Below, in pieces: positions 1-7,403 of a stretch of 13,132 bases of DNA. This stretch comes from Gammaproteobacteria bacterium UBA7803 (lineage in GTDB: Bacteria; Pseudomonadota; Gammaproteobacteria; Pseudomonadales; Azotimanducaceae). The notes below the pieces were generated by a model that saw only the letters and a list, made by a program, of their open reading frames with translations, was not told the DNA's origin and ran no database searches. Made by a program: the position numbers and the translations under genes. Every line of letters begins with the position of its first letter. Within the stretch, counting starts at the first letter, position 1. The DNA lies in NCBI GenBank assembly GCA_002480525.1, contig DLCH01000062.1:1-13132 (forward strand), written 5' to 3'.

Positions 1-24
1 CCTACCTGTGCAGAGGTTCCCTAG
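1..24 (-). mobile_element. Putative terminal inverted repeat of an IS5-type insertion sequence, with CTAG target site
   Basis: Read on the minus strand, the tetranucleotide CTAG (positions 24-21) is followed directly by GGAACCTCTGCACAGGTAGG (20-1). IS5-group elements insert at YTAR sites, duplicate those 4 bp, and have terminal repeats that begin GGAA and run about 16 bp. The layout here fits that, with the element body lying left of the window. No transposase is visible and the second end cannot be seen, so this rests on pattern memory only. A window or contig starting inside a repeated element would also be natural for a broken assembly. Confidence 0.33.
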
Positions 25-26
25 CG

Positions 27-45
27 GACCCACCTCCGGTGGATC
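27..45. other. Short inverted repeat in the 101-bp gap downstream of the CoA-transferase gene
   Basis: The arms CCACC (30-34) and GGTGG (38-42) enclose a TCC loop. Past one C/A mismatch the pairing extends by two more bases (GA at 27-28 with TC at 44-45). It lies 81 bp beyond the stop of the minus-strand CoA-transferase gene. There is no T-run on either strand, so it is a weak candidate for a terminator or a remnant of mobile DNA. I see no convincing gene in the rest of 25-125, which looks less GC-rich than the flanking genes. Confidence 0.3.
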
Positions 46-125
46 TGCAGGTACTGCATCGCCGCGTGTACGGATATGTTCATGACAGGGACGCTAACAC
101 CCACGGCCGAGGCTGACAAGGCGCC

Positions 126-1301
126 TCAGCCAACCACCCGGCCTCCCGCCAGACGCTGGATGTCACCATCCGAATAGCCGAGTTCCCGCAGCACCTCCCG
201 GGTGTGCTCGCCGTGGGCGGGGCTGTGGCCGGCGGGATCGAGGTGCCGGCCGTGGAACCGTGCGGGTGATCGGACCCGGCGCAGCGTGCCCATGCGGGGG
301 TGCACCGCCGTGTCGAGGCTGCCGTTGGCCTCGAGCTGCGGATGGCTCAGCACCTCGTCCCGGGACAGGCACTTGGCGCAGGGCACGTCCTCCGCGCGCA
401 GCCGGGCCAGAATCGCGTCGGTGTCCTGCTCGGCGAACGCGGCACGCAGTTCCTCCCGGTACGCGTCGACGTTGACCATCAGCGCCTCCATGGTCGAGAA
501 CCGCGGGTCCGCCGCCAGGTCCTCCCGGCCGAGCGCGCGCAGCACCCCGGCGCGCTGGTCCGGCGTTCCCGCCGAGATGGTGATGCCGCCGTCCCGGGTC
601 GCCGTCAGCTCGTAGAGCAGGTCGGCGAGCAGCGGCTGACGGGCGACGTCGTCGTCGAGCAGGGTGTCGTTCATGAAGCCGTCCGGAAACACGAAGAACA
701 GCGACGCATCCATCATGGACAGGTCGACGTGCTGGCCGCTGCCGGTGCGCTCCCGCTCGAACAGCGCCGCGGTCATGGCCTGACAGGCCGTGTAGGCGGT
801 GATCTTGTCGCACACCAGATTGCGCACGAACGCCGGCTGATCCGTGCCCTGCACCGCCGCGATGCCGGCCTGGGCCTGAATGACCGGGTCGTAGGCCGGC
901 GCCGATGCCATCGGACCGTCGGTGCCGAATCCGCTGATGGCGACGTAGACCAGCCGCGGGTTGGCATCCCGCAATGCGGTGCTGCCGAGACCGAGGCGCT
1001 CGAGCACCCCTGGGCGATAGTTGGAGATCAGCACGTCGGCGTCCGCGGCCAGGCGGCGCACGATCTCCGCGCCCTGGGGCTGCTTCAGATCGACGCTGAC
1101 GGCGCGCTTGCCCCGGTTGCAGTTGGCGAACAGGCCGGAGTCGCCGCCCTTGGCACTGCCGATGTAGCGCATCGGATCGCCCTGGTCGAGGGGCTCCACC
1201 TTGATGACCGTCGCGCCCTGCTCCGCCGCCATCATCGCCGCCAGCGACGCCGTGATCATCGTCGACAGCTCGACGATGGTGATGCCTTCCAGTGGCCGCA
1301 T
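126..1301 (-). CDS. CaiB/BaiF (family III) CoA-transferase
   Basis: This 391-residue protein has the normal length of a family III CoA-transferase. These enzymes move CoA between acyl-CoA and free acids through an aspartyl-CoA thioester; relatives include alpha-methylacyl-CoA racemases. The N-terminus (LEGITIVELSTMITASLAA, then GATVIKVEPLDQGDPMR at about 29-45) is the family's Rossmann-type CoA-binding start. NRGKRAVSVDLK (62-73), FGTDGP (125-130) and ERTGSGQHVDLSMMDA are further signatures. Asp165 in VCDKITAY fits the catalytic aspartate. The C-terminal part has the usual region ending in EHTREVLRELGYS. The ATG start is preceded by GGGGAGG with 5-nt spacing. The protein is cytoplasmic and its substrate cannot be told from sequence. 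It is transcribed away from the GST-like gene, and no acyl-CoA dehydrogenase or ligase lies nearby to hint at a pathway. Confidence 0.93.
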   Translation of the reverse strand: MRPLEGITIVELSTMITASLAAMMAAEQGATVIKVEPLDQGDPMRYIGSAKGGDSGLFANCNRGKRAVSVDLKQPQGAEIVRRLAADADVLISNYRPGVLERLGLGSTALRDANPRLVYVAISGFGTDGPMASAPAYDPVIQAQAGIAAVQGTDQPAFVRNLVCDKITAYTACQAMTAALFERERTGSGQHVDLSMMDASLFFVFPDGFMNDTLLDDDVARQPLLADLLYELTATRDGGITISAGTPDQRAGVLRALGREDLAADPRFSTMEALMVNVDAYREELRAAFAEQDTDAILARLRAEDVPCAKCLSRDEVLSHPQLEANGSLDTAVHPRMGTLRRVRSPARFHGRHLDPAGHSPAHGEHTREVLRELGYSDGDIQRLAGGRVVG

Positions 1302-1398
1302 GCCGTCCTCCCCGGTTTCATTTCAGCCGGAGAATCTCGGCGATTCCCGCGCGCATCGCAAGGGTTTACCCTTCGCCCCGCCATCAGCGGGAGCCACC
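1302..1398. promoter_or_regulatory. Divergent intergenic region with two small inverted repeats
   Basis: These 97 bp must hold the promoters of both the CoA-transferase (minus) and the GST-like gene (plus). Two dyads are visible. GAATC (1332-1336) and GATTC (1342-1346) are separated by TCGGC. AAGGGT (1360-1365) and ACCCTT (1368-1373) are separated by TT. The second has the size of a small operator and sits about 26 bp before the GST start. No clear sigma-70 hexamers stand out, so the regulatory role is inferred from position alone. Confidence 0.4.
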
Positions 1399-2163
1399 AT
1401 GACCGGATATCTGACCATCGCCGAGGCCCGCGAGGCCACGGGCCTGAGACTCGTCGGCCTGCGCGGCGTGCCCAGCCCCTGGACCGAGGCGGCGCGCGGG
1501 CTGTTCCACGTCAAGGGGCTGGAATGCCGCTACGCCGCAAGGGGCCGGGACGAACCCGAGGACGCGCTGGCGCAATGGGCCGGGGACTCCGGCATTCCGG
1601 TGGTCGCCTGGAATCGCGAGCCGCTGCGCACCGGCTGGGCGGAGATCCTGCTGCTGGCGGAGCGGCTCGCGCCGGAGCCTGCGCTGATTCCCGCAGACGC
1701 CGAGGGGCGGGCCGAGCTGTTCGGCCTCGGCCACGAGATCTGCGGTGAGATGGGGCTCGGCTGGAGCCTGCGGCTGATGATGATCCAGCGATCGCTCGGC
1801 CACGGCGGCGGCCCGGGATTCCCCCCGGCGGTGGCCAGCCACCTGGCCGGCAAGTACGGCTTCAACCCCCATGCCGCCGGCCAGGCGCGAGGCCGGGTGC
1901 TGGACATCCTCGCCATGCTCGATGGGCGGCTCGCGCGCCATCCCTTCCTCATCGGCGAATCGCTGACCGCCGCCGACGTGTACTGGGCGACCTTCGCCAA
2001 TCTGCTCACGCCGCTGCCGGAGGCGGAACTGCCCGCGGCGCCGATGATCCGCCAGGTCTACGAGAGCGCCGACGCCGACGTCCTGGCCGCCGTGACCGAG
2101 CGGCTGCGCCGCCATCAGCGGTTCATCTACGACCGCTACCTCGAACTGCCGGTGCCGCTGTGA
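1399..2163 (+). CDS. Glutathione S-transferase-like protein
   Basis: This 254-residue protein has the two-part layout of the GST superfamily. An N-terminal thioredoxin-like part (about 16-90) contains GLRGVPSPWTEAARGLF and the cis-proline segment GIPVV. A C-terminal helical part contains the N-capping motif in HPFLIGESLTAADVYW (about 183-198), a hallmark of GST C-terminal domains. The usual glutathione-binding ES motif after the cis-proline region is not obvious; GWAEILLLAE occupies that place, so glutathione binding and activity are uncertain. An upstream in-frame extension exists, but the ATG at 1399 is preceded by GGGAG at 5-nt spacing and gives the natural N-terminus. It has no signal peptide and is presumably cytoplasmic. 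Role and substrate are unknown. Confidence 0.8.
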   Translation: MTGYLTIAEAREATGLRLVGLRGVPSPWTEAARGLFHVKGLECRYAARGRDEPEDALAQWAGDSGIPVVAWNREPLRTGWAEILLLAERLAPEPALIPADAEGRAELFGLGHEICGEMGLGWSLRLMMIQRSLGHGGGPGFPPAVASHLAGKYGFNPHAAGQARGRVLDILAMLDGRLARHPFLIGESLTAADVYWATFANLLTPLPEAELPAAPMIRQVYESADADVLAAVTERLRRHQRFIYDRYLELPVPL

Positions 2164-2207
2164 CCGTTCCGGCGGCCGACAACGGCGCCACGCCGGGAAA
2201 GAGCGGG

Positions 2208-2213
2208 TAGACT
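2208..2213 (+). promoter_or_regulatory. Possible -10 element (TAGACT) for the DUF5916 gene
   Basis: TAGACT lies 31 bp before the ATG at 2245, within the 81-bp gap after the GST-like gene. It matches the -10 consensus at four of six positions and stands in a GC-rich background, but no good -35 hexamer is found 17 bp upstream. The gap also holds a small CGGCG/CGCCG hairpin (2183-2195) that could help end the GST-like transcript. Confidence 0.22.
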
Positions 2214-2244
2214 TACGCGCTGAAAAATCGGGGGGACCGTTCGG

Positions 2245-4515
2245 ATGCCGTTTCGCGTGAGCCATTCGCCGCTGAGTTCGTGGTGCGCCGGTCTGCTGCT
2301 GGCTGCGTGCGGCGCCAGCGCCATCGCCGCCACGCCGGAACCGGCTCACGACCCGGCGCTCGGCCAGCTCGTCGAGGCGCCGGCCGAGCCGCCGGACACA
2401 CCGCCGGTCGCCCGCGCCGCCGCGCTGTCCGGCGCCCCGACCCTGGACGGCGACGTGCTGTCCGACCCGGTGTGGCGCGGCGTCCGCCCCACCACCGGCT
2501 TCTGGCAGGTGCGGCCCTTCGAGGGCCGGCCCGCCAGCCAGCGCACCGAGGTCTATCTGGGCTACACCGACGAGGCGCTCTACATCGGCGTGGTCTGCTA
2601 CGACGACAATCCGGCGGGCATCATCGTCGCCGACAGCCGCCGCGATTCGCCGCTGGACGAGACCGACAGCTTCCAGGTGATCATCGACGCCTTCCGCGAC
2701 CGCCAGAACGGGTTCGTGTTCGGCACCAACCCCGCCGGCATCGAGTACGACGGCCAGGTCACCAAGGAAGGCACCGCCCAGTTCGGCTCCGGCGGCGGCG
2801 GCTTCAACCTCAACTGGGACACCACCTGGCGCGTCGAGACCGCCATCACCGGCATCGGCTGGATCGCCGAGATGGAGATCCCGTTCCGCTCGCTGCGCTA
2901 CGGGAACGGCGACGGTCCCCAGACCTGGGGCATCAACTTCCAGCGCAACATCCGCCGCAACAACGAGATCGCGTTCTGGTCGCCCCTGTCGCGCCAGCAT
3001 TCGATCTACCGGGTTTCCGACGCCGGCACCGTGGAAGGGCTGGCGGTGCCGGCCCAGCGCAACCTCAAGCTGGTGCCCTACGTGCTGGGACGCGCCAACC
3101 GCGGCGGCGAGCTCAGCGGCACCGAGTACGACGAGGAAGTGGGCGCGGACATCAAGTACTCCCTGACGCCGAGCCTCACCCTGGACCTGACCTGGAACAC
3201 GGACTTCGCCCAGGTGGAAGCCGACGAGCTGGTGGTGAACCTGGACCGCTTCAGCGTGTTCTTCCCCGAGAAGCGCCCGTTCTTTCTGGAGAACGCCGGC
3301 CAGTTCGCCGTCGGCACGCCCGAGCAGCTCGAGCTGTTCTTCAGCCGGCGCATCGGCATTACCGCCAGCGGCGCCCCGCAGCCCATCGAGGGCGGCGCGC
3401 GGGTGTCCGGCAAGATCGGCGAGCGCACCAACGTCGGCCTGCTGCACATGCGCACCGAGGCGGTGGACGGCTCGACCCCGAGCAACGACTACTCGGTGGC
3501 GCGCATCAACCAGGAGCTGCCCAATCGCTCCGCGCTGGGCGCCATCTACGTGGAGCGGGACGGCGGCGACACTGCCGGCGAGGACCGCAAGAACCTCACC
3601 TATGCGGTGGACGGCCGGCTCGGCATCGGCGACGACGGGCTCGTCACGGGCTTTCTGGCGAAGACCGAGACGCCGGGCATGCGCGGTGACGACCATGCGT
3701 TCTCGCTGATCGGCCAGTACAACTCGGAGCGCTGGTCGAACAGCCTCGGCTAAACCGAGGTGGCCGAGAACTTCAATCCGGAGGTCGGCTTCCTGCGCCG
3801 GCGCGACTACCGCAAGGCCGAGGGCCGGCTGTTCCGGACCTACCGCCCCGACGATTTCTGGGGCCTCCACGAACTGCGGCCCCACATCGCCTACAACGGC
3901 TACTGGACCAACGACGGCTACTACGAGAGCGGCTTCGTGCACGTGGACAATCACTGGGAGTGGCGCTCCGGCCACGAGATCCACACCGGCGTGAACTTCA
4001 CCCACGAAGGCGTGCAGGAAGCCTTCGAGATCGTCGACGGCGTGTTCGTCGAGCCCGGCGAGTACGACCACGAAGAGGCCCAGCTCGTGTTCATCACCAA
4101 CCAGGGCGCGCCCCTGAGCCTGGACATGACCGCCCGCATCGGCGGCTTCTTCGGCGGCGACCGGATGAACCTGGTGCCGACGGTGCGCTACCGTTTCGGT
4201 GAGACCTTCACCTCCGAGCTCACCTGGAACTACAACGACGTGGATCTGCCGGTGCCGGGCGGCGACTTCGAGGTCAACGTGGCGCGGCTGCGGCTGTCCT
4301 ATTCGTTCAGCCCGAAGATCCTGCTGCAGGCCCTGGTGCAGTACGACGACCGGACCGACCTGGTGGCCACCAACCTGCGTTTCTCCTGGCTGCAGACGGC
4401 CAACGCCGGCCTCTACCTGGTCTACAACGAGATCGACGACGAGACCGTGGTCGGCCCCATCGAGAAACGCCGCGAGTTCGTCATCAAGTACAGCCGGATC
4501 TTCGATCTGCTGTGA
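2245..4515 (+). pseudogene. DUF5916 exported protein (CBM9-like domain plus beta-barrel-like region), interrupted by an in-frame TAA
   Basis: The reading frame spans 756 codons, about the family length. A signal sequence (residues 1 to about 32, hydrophobic WCAGLLLAACGASAIAA) is followed by a CBM9-like sandwich domain (about 55-250) with APTLDGDVLSDPVW, YTDEALYIGVVCYD, DETDSFQVIIDAF and WIAEMEIPFRSLRY. A long beta-rich DUF5916 part follows, with FFPEKRPFFLEN and FFSRRIG, ending in a porin-like region and FVIKYSRIFDLL. Codon 503 (3751-3753) is TAA. The frame continues unchanged behind it with TEVAENFNPEVGFLRR, where family members usually read a tyrosine before the TE. One C-to-A change of a TAC codon explains it, with no frameshift. 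If the stop is real, the product loses the last 253 residues. A GTG at 3760 could restart translation but has no ribosome binding site. A sequencing error is the main alternative. The family is envelope-associated; its exact role is not established. Confidence 0.85.
3743..3761. repeat. Palindromic repeat copy 1, enclosing the premature TAA
   Basis: CCTCGG (3744-3749) and CCGAGG (3755-3760) form a perfect 6-bp dyad around the loop CTAAA, which contains the in-frame TAA of the DUF5916 gene. The flanking G and T are shared with copy 2 at 4522-4540. The two 19-bp copies agree at 16 positions and differ only inside the loop. Coding constraint (Leu-Gly-Tyr-Thr-Glu codons) could produce this by chance. 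Confidence 0.5.
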
Positions 4516-4521
4516 CCGGGG

Positions 4522-4540
4522 GCCTCGGATTATCCGAGGT
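4522..4540. repeat. Palindromic repeat copy 2, just after the DUF5916 stop and before cysD
   Basis: CCTCGGAT (4523-4530) and ATCCGAGG (4532-4539) form a perfect 8-bp dyad around a single T. As a hairpin it would be a 7-bp stem with a TTA loop. It begins 7 bases after the TGA of the DUF5916 gene and lies about 80 bp before cysD. It has the same outer arms and spacing as copy 1. No T-run follows, so it is either an unusual terminator stem or an operator-like site. Confidence 0.55.
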
Positions 4541-4619
4541 ATCGGCACGCCAGGAACGGATGGTTCGAATCGGCCCGGTGCGTCACCTTGCCGGCGCATG
4601 CTCCGCCGAAGTGCCGCCC

Positions 4620-5549
4620 ATGAGTTCCAGCCCGCCCCTGCCGCATCTGCGCCGGCTCGAAGCCGAGGCCATCCACATCCTGCGGGAGGTGGCCGCCTGC
4701 TACGAGCGCCCGTGCCTGCTCTACTCCATCGGCAAGGACTCCACCGTGCTGCTGCATCTGGCGCGCAAGGCGTTCTTCCCGGGACGGGTGCCGTTCCCCC
4801 TGCTGCATGTCGACACCACCTGGGAATTCGCCGAGATGGGCCGGTTCCGGGACCGGCTCGCCGAGCGCCACGGGCTGGAGCTGATCGTCCACGTCAATCA
4901 GGAGGCCCTGGCCGCGGGCATCCATCCCGTCGAGTCCGGCTCCGTGCTCTACAACGACGAGATGAAGACGCGGGCGCTCAAGCAGGCGCTGGACCGGCTG
5001 GGCAGCGACGCCGCCATCGGCGGCGCGAGGCGGGACGAGGAGAAATCCCGGGCCAAGGAGCGCGTGTTCTCGGTGCGATCGCCCGGCTACCGGTGGGATC
5101 CGAAGCAGCAGCGGCCGGAACTGTGGCGCCTCTACAACACGGCGCTCGGGCCGGAGGAGACCATGCGGGTGTTCCCCCTGTCGAACTGGACCGAGACCGA
5201 CGTGTGGCTGTACATCCTGCAGGAACGCATCGACGTCGTGCCGCTGTATCTGGCGGCGCCGCGGCTGTCGTGGATCGACGCCGCCAGCGGCGCCATCCTC
5301 GCCATGGACGACGAGCGCATGATGCCGTACCTGTCGGCGCCGGAGCGCGCCACCCTGAAGGAACGCTGGATCCGCTTCCGCACCCTGGGCTGCTACCCCC
5401 AGACCGGCGCGGTGGAGAGCCGCGCCACGACCGTGGCGGGCGTGCTCGCCGAGATGTTCACCACCCGGACCAGCGAGCGGCAGGGGCGGCTGCTCGACCA
5501 GGACCAGTCCGCGTCCATGGAACGCAAGAAGCGCGAGGGTTACTTCTGA
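4620..5549 (+). CDS. cysD: Sulfate adenylyltransferase subunit 2 (CysD)
   Basis: CysD makes adenosine 5'-phosphosulfate from ATP and sulfate, the first step of assimilatory sulfate activation, in a complex with the GTPase CysN. The protein has 309 residues; the E. coli protein is about 302. Family features are continuous: the PP-loop SIGKDS at 36-41, PFPLLHVDTTWEF, the block GGARRDEEKSRAKER, WDPKQQRPELW, FPLSNWTETDVW, LGCYPQTGAVES, and the C-terminal run from SERQGRLLDQDQ to the end at REGYF. An in-frame ATG at 4560 has a somewhat better AGGA site, but the ATG at 4620 aligns with known CysD N-termini. No cysN or cysC follows: the next gene is convergent and ends 16 bp away. CysN must therefore lie elsewhere or be missing. 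Confidence 0.95.
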   Translation: MSSSPPLPHLRRLEAEAIHILREVAACYERPCLLYSIGKDSTVLLHLARKAFFPGRVPFPLLHVDTTWEFAEMGRFRDRLAERHGLELIVHVNQEALAAGIHPVESGSVLYNDEMKTRALKQALDRLGSDAAIGGARRDEEKSRAKERVFSVRSPGYRWDPKQQRPELWRLYNTALGPEETMRVFPLSNWTETDVWLYILQERIDVVPLYLAAPRLSWIDAASGAILAMDDERMMPYLSAPERATLKERWIRFRTLGCYPQTGAVESRATTVAGVLAEMFTTRTSERQGRLLDQDQSASMERKKREGYF

Positions 5550-5551
5550 CG

Positions 5552-5576
5552 CGCGGCCCCGGGGGTCACGGCCGCG
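5552..5576. terminator. Candidate bidirectional terminator hairpin between cysD and the M24 peptidase gene
   Basis: CGCGGCC (5552-5558) pairs perfectly with GGCCGCG (5570-5576) around an 11-nt loop. It occupies the 16-bp gap between two convergent stops and runs into the last codons of the minus-strand gene. The stem is all G/C, but neither strand shows a T-run, so intrinsic termination is uncertain. Confidence 0.35.
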
Positions 5577-6924
5577 GGATCAGGTGCAGGTCCGTCTGCC
5601 GTCCGTCGATGTAGCGCACCGATTCGCCGTCGAAGAAGGCGTCCTCCTCCAGCTTGATGCGGATGGTGCCCCAGCCGTCGACGTCGACGATGGCGGCCAG
5701 CTCGATCGAGTGCGCCGTGTCCGGGAACAGGCGGTAGTCGCCCTTTCCCGGCACGCCGTCCTGCTGGTCCCACAGTCCGATGGTGGGGCCGGCGCCATGG
5801 CCGTGATAGCCGATGGGATGGGTGTAGATGGACGGCTCGATGCCTTCGTCGACCGCCCGGGCGCGGACCGCCGCCAGGATGTCGTTGCCGGTACGACCCG
5901 ATGCGAACTCCGCCGTCAGGATGTCCTGCAGCCGGTTGCCCAGGGCCAGTGCCCGACGCAGCGGTTCCGGCGCCTCGGTCTCTCCCGGGCGCAGCACGTA
6001 GGCGTGCTGCTGAGTGTCGGTGTTCAATCGCAGATAGGTGATGCCGAAGTCGACGTGCAGCAGGTCGCCGGGCAGGATCACCGCTTCACCCTCGTCTGCC
6101 AACGCGGTGCCGGCCGCGGCGTCGGGCTGCCGCTGCAGCGAGACCGACGGATGGAACCAGACCTCGAGGCCCAGCGCGCGGACGCGCTCCCGGAACCACC
6201 ACTCCAGATCGCCGGTGGTCGTGAGGCCCGGCTGCACCGCCGCCTCGGACAGGCCCTCGGCGATGATCGCGTGGGCCATCCGGCAGATCTGCCGGTAGAC
6301 GGTCATCTCAGCCGCCGTGCGGGTCTCGAGCCAGCCGATGGCCGCCGCCTCCGCGGACACCAGCCGCTGGCGATAGCGCTCCGGCAGCGCCGCGGCCAGC
6401 AGCTCGTGCTCGGTATGGCTGAGACCGTCCGCCAGCGCGAAGTGCTCCGACACGTTGATGCCGATGCGCTGGGGGTCCCGCGCCTCGATCAGTGCCGCGA
6501 GCCGGCGCCACTGGTCCGGCTCGACGGCGGGATCCCAGGCCTGCCGGAACACCTCGCCGACGCCGTAGCGCGCCACCGCCAGCGTCTCCAGCGGGGCGCC
6601 GTCGCCAGGGTCGTGGATCATCAGCATGGTCCGGCGCCGGGCGGACAGCCAGCGCGCCGGCAGCATGGTCTCCAGCACCGGGTCCTCGTTGTACTCCCGG
6701 CCGATGATCAGCCACATGTCGAGGCCGGCCCGCTGCATGAGCGACGGCAGCACCTCCCGGGCCCGGGCAGCCGTCCACGCGTCGACGACCTCGGCCTGCC
6801 GCTCCAGGGGGAGAATCACCGGCATGGCCGGCGCATCCGCCGTGGCGCCGCCGGGCAGACAGAACGCCGCGGCCAGCAGCCACGGCGCCGCCCTGCTCAG
6901 GCGGCGGGAACGTAGGCGCTGCAC
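5566..6924 (-). CDS. Exported M24-family metallopeptidase (Xaa-Pro aminopeptidase-like)
   Basis: With the chosen GTG start the protein has 452 residues. An arginine-rich N-terminus (RLRSRRLSR) and a hydrophobic stretch (AAPWLLAAAFCLPGG) make a signal peptide, probably cut near ATA/DAP, so the enzyme should act in the periplasm or envelope. The pita-bread catalytic domain is C-terminal. Probable metal ligands are Asp292 (LLHVDFG), Asp303 (NTDTQQ, 11 residues on, as in aminopeptidase P), a histidine of YHGHGAGP (374 or 376), Glu408 (HSIELA) and Glu426 (IKLEED). Family members cleave N-terminal residues, often before proline; the natural substrate here is unknown. An in-frame ATG at 7020 would add 32 unlikely residues. 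The GTG at 6924 has AAGGGGG at 7-nt spacing and gives a clean signal peptide. It overlaps the HiPIP gene by 28 bp, suggesting translational coupling. Confidence 0.85.
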   Translation of the reverse strand: MQRLRSRRLSRAAPWLLAAAFCLPGGATADAPAMPVILPLERQAEVVDAWTAARAREVLPSLMQRAGLDMWLIIGREYNEDPVLETMLPARWLSARRRTMLMIHDPGDGAPLETLAVARYGVGEVFRQAWDPAVEPDQWRRLAALIEARDPQRIGINVSEHFALADGLSHTEHELLAAALPERYRQRLVSAEAAAIGWLETRTAAEMTVYRQICRMAHAIIAEGLSEAAVQPGLTTTGDLEWWFRERVRALGLEVWFHPSVSLQRQPDAAAGTALADEGEAVILPGDLLHVDFGITYLRLNTDTQQHAYVLRPGETEAPEPLRRALALGNRLQDILTAEFASGRTGNDILAAVRARAVDEGIEPSIYTHPIGYHGHGAGPTIGLWDQQDGVPGKGDYRLFPDTAHSIELAAIVDVDGWGTIRIKLEEDAFFDGESVRYIDGRQTDLHLIPRP

Positions 6925-7403
6925 CAGCCCTCCCCCTTGACCAGCTTGCCGGGGAAGATCGAGCAGGCGCCCCAACCGGGGTCGCCGGACTCCGCCTGGT
7001 AGAGACTGCAGTTGCTGCACTTCTGGCCCGCCTGGTAGCGCCCGTAGCGGCTGGCGTCGACCTGTGCGGCGTCATGCCGGTAGCCGAGGGCCTGGGCCGT
7101 GCCGTCGCTTTCATCCAGCCGTACCAGCTCCGCCGCCGGGGGCGCCGCCGCGGGCGTTTCCTGCGGGGCCGGTGCGTCCGGGGCCGCCGGTTCCGCGCCA
7201 GCAGACGCCTCGGCGGCGGTCCGGGCTTCGGCCGCCGAGGGCATGTCGCCGCCGGCCGGCGCCGCCGGCGCGCCTCCTGACGATTCCGCGCTGCCGCCGT
7301 CCGAACAGCCGGCGACGTTCACCAGCGGAATCAACGCCAGCGCCGTCCCGGACGTGCGCAGGAACCGGCGCCGGGATGTGGGTGTGGTCGATCGATGGGT
7401 CAT
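6897..7403 (-). CDS. High-potential iron-sulfur protein with Tat signal and possible lipobox
   Basis: HiPIPs carry a [4Fe-4S](3+/2+) cluster and shuttle electrons in the periplasm. The 168-residue product starts at an ATG preceded by AAGGAG at a 7-nt spacing. Residues 10-16 (SRRRFLR) are a textbook twin-arginine motif, followed by a hydrophobic stretch. VAGC at 30-33 fits a lipobox with Cys33 as possible lipid anchor. Residues of about 34-105 form a low-complexity Ala/Pro/Glu linker. The C-terminal domain (about 106-168) has LDESDGTAQALGYRHDA, GQKCSNC, WGACSIFPGKLV and GWCSAY. Its cluster cysteines 129, 132, 147 and 161 have C-x2-C-x14-C-x13-C spacing, as in typical HiPIPs. It is likely cotranscribed with the downstream M24 peptidase gene. 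The electron partner is not visible. Confidence 0.93.
   Translation of the reverse strand: MTHRSTTPTSRRRFLRTSGTALALIPLVNVAGCSDGGSAESSGGAPAAPAGGDMPSAAEARTAAEASAGAEPAAPDAPAPQETPAAAPPAAELVRLDESDGTAQALGYRHDAAQVDASRYGRYQAGQKCSNCSLYQAESGDPGWGACSIFPGKLVKGEGWCSAYVPAA

Noticed and set aside
21..83. A 20-codon minus-strand open frame downstream of the CoA-transferase gene
   Set aside because: It lacks a ribosome binding site, resembles nothing I know, and its stop falls in the putative CTAG target site.
84..110. A possible integron attC-like core (GTTAGC on the minus strand)
   Set aside because: The heptamer does not fit the GTTRRRY consensus, and no paired inverse core or integrase is present.
2164..2244. 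A strong intrinsic terminator after the GST-like gene
   Set aside because: Only a 5-bp GC hairpin is present and no T-run follows. It was mentioned with the promoter rather than called as a terminator.
3751..3760. Programmed stop-codon readthrough or recoding at the internal TAA
   Set aside because: TAA followed by A is an efficient termination context, and known recoding systems use TGA or TAG. A point mutation or sequencing error is simpler.
3760..4515. A separate gene starting at the GTG after the internal stop
   Set aside because: It has no ribosome binding site, and its sequence is the direct continuation of the same DUF5916 domain in the same frame.
1384..4599. A very long open frame (1071 codons) on the minus strand opposite the GST-like and DUF5916 genes
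   Set aside because: It is antisense to recognisable proteins, has no domain pattern and is rich in His, Arg, Val and Ala. This is the usual shadow of GC-rich codon use.
4560..4622. An earlier in-frame ATG for cysD at 4560, with a fair AGGA site
   Set aside because: It would add 20 residues not found in known CysD proteins. The ATG at 4620 gives the normal N-terminus.
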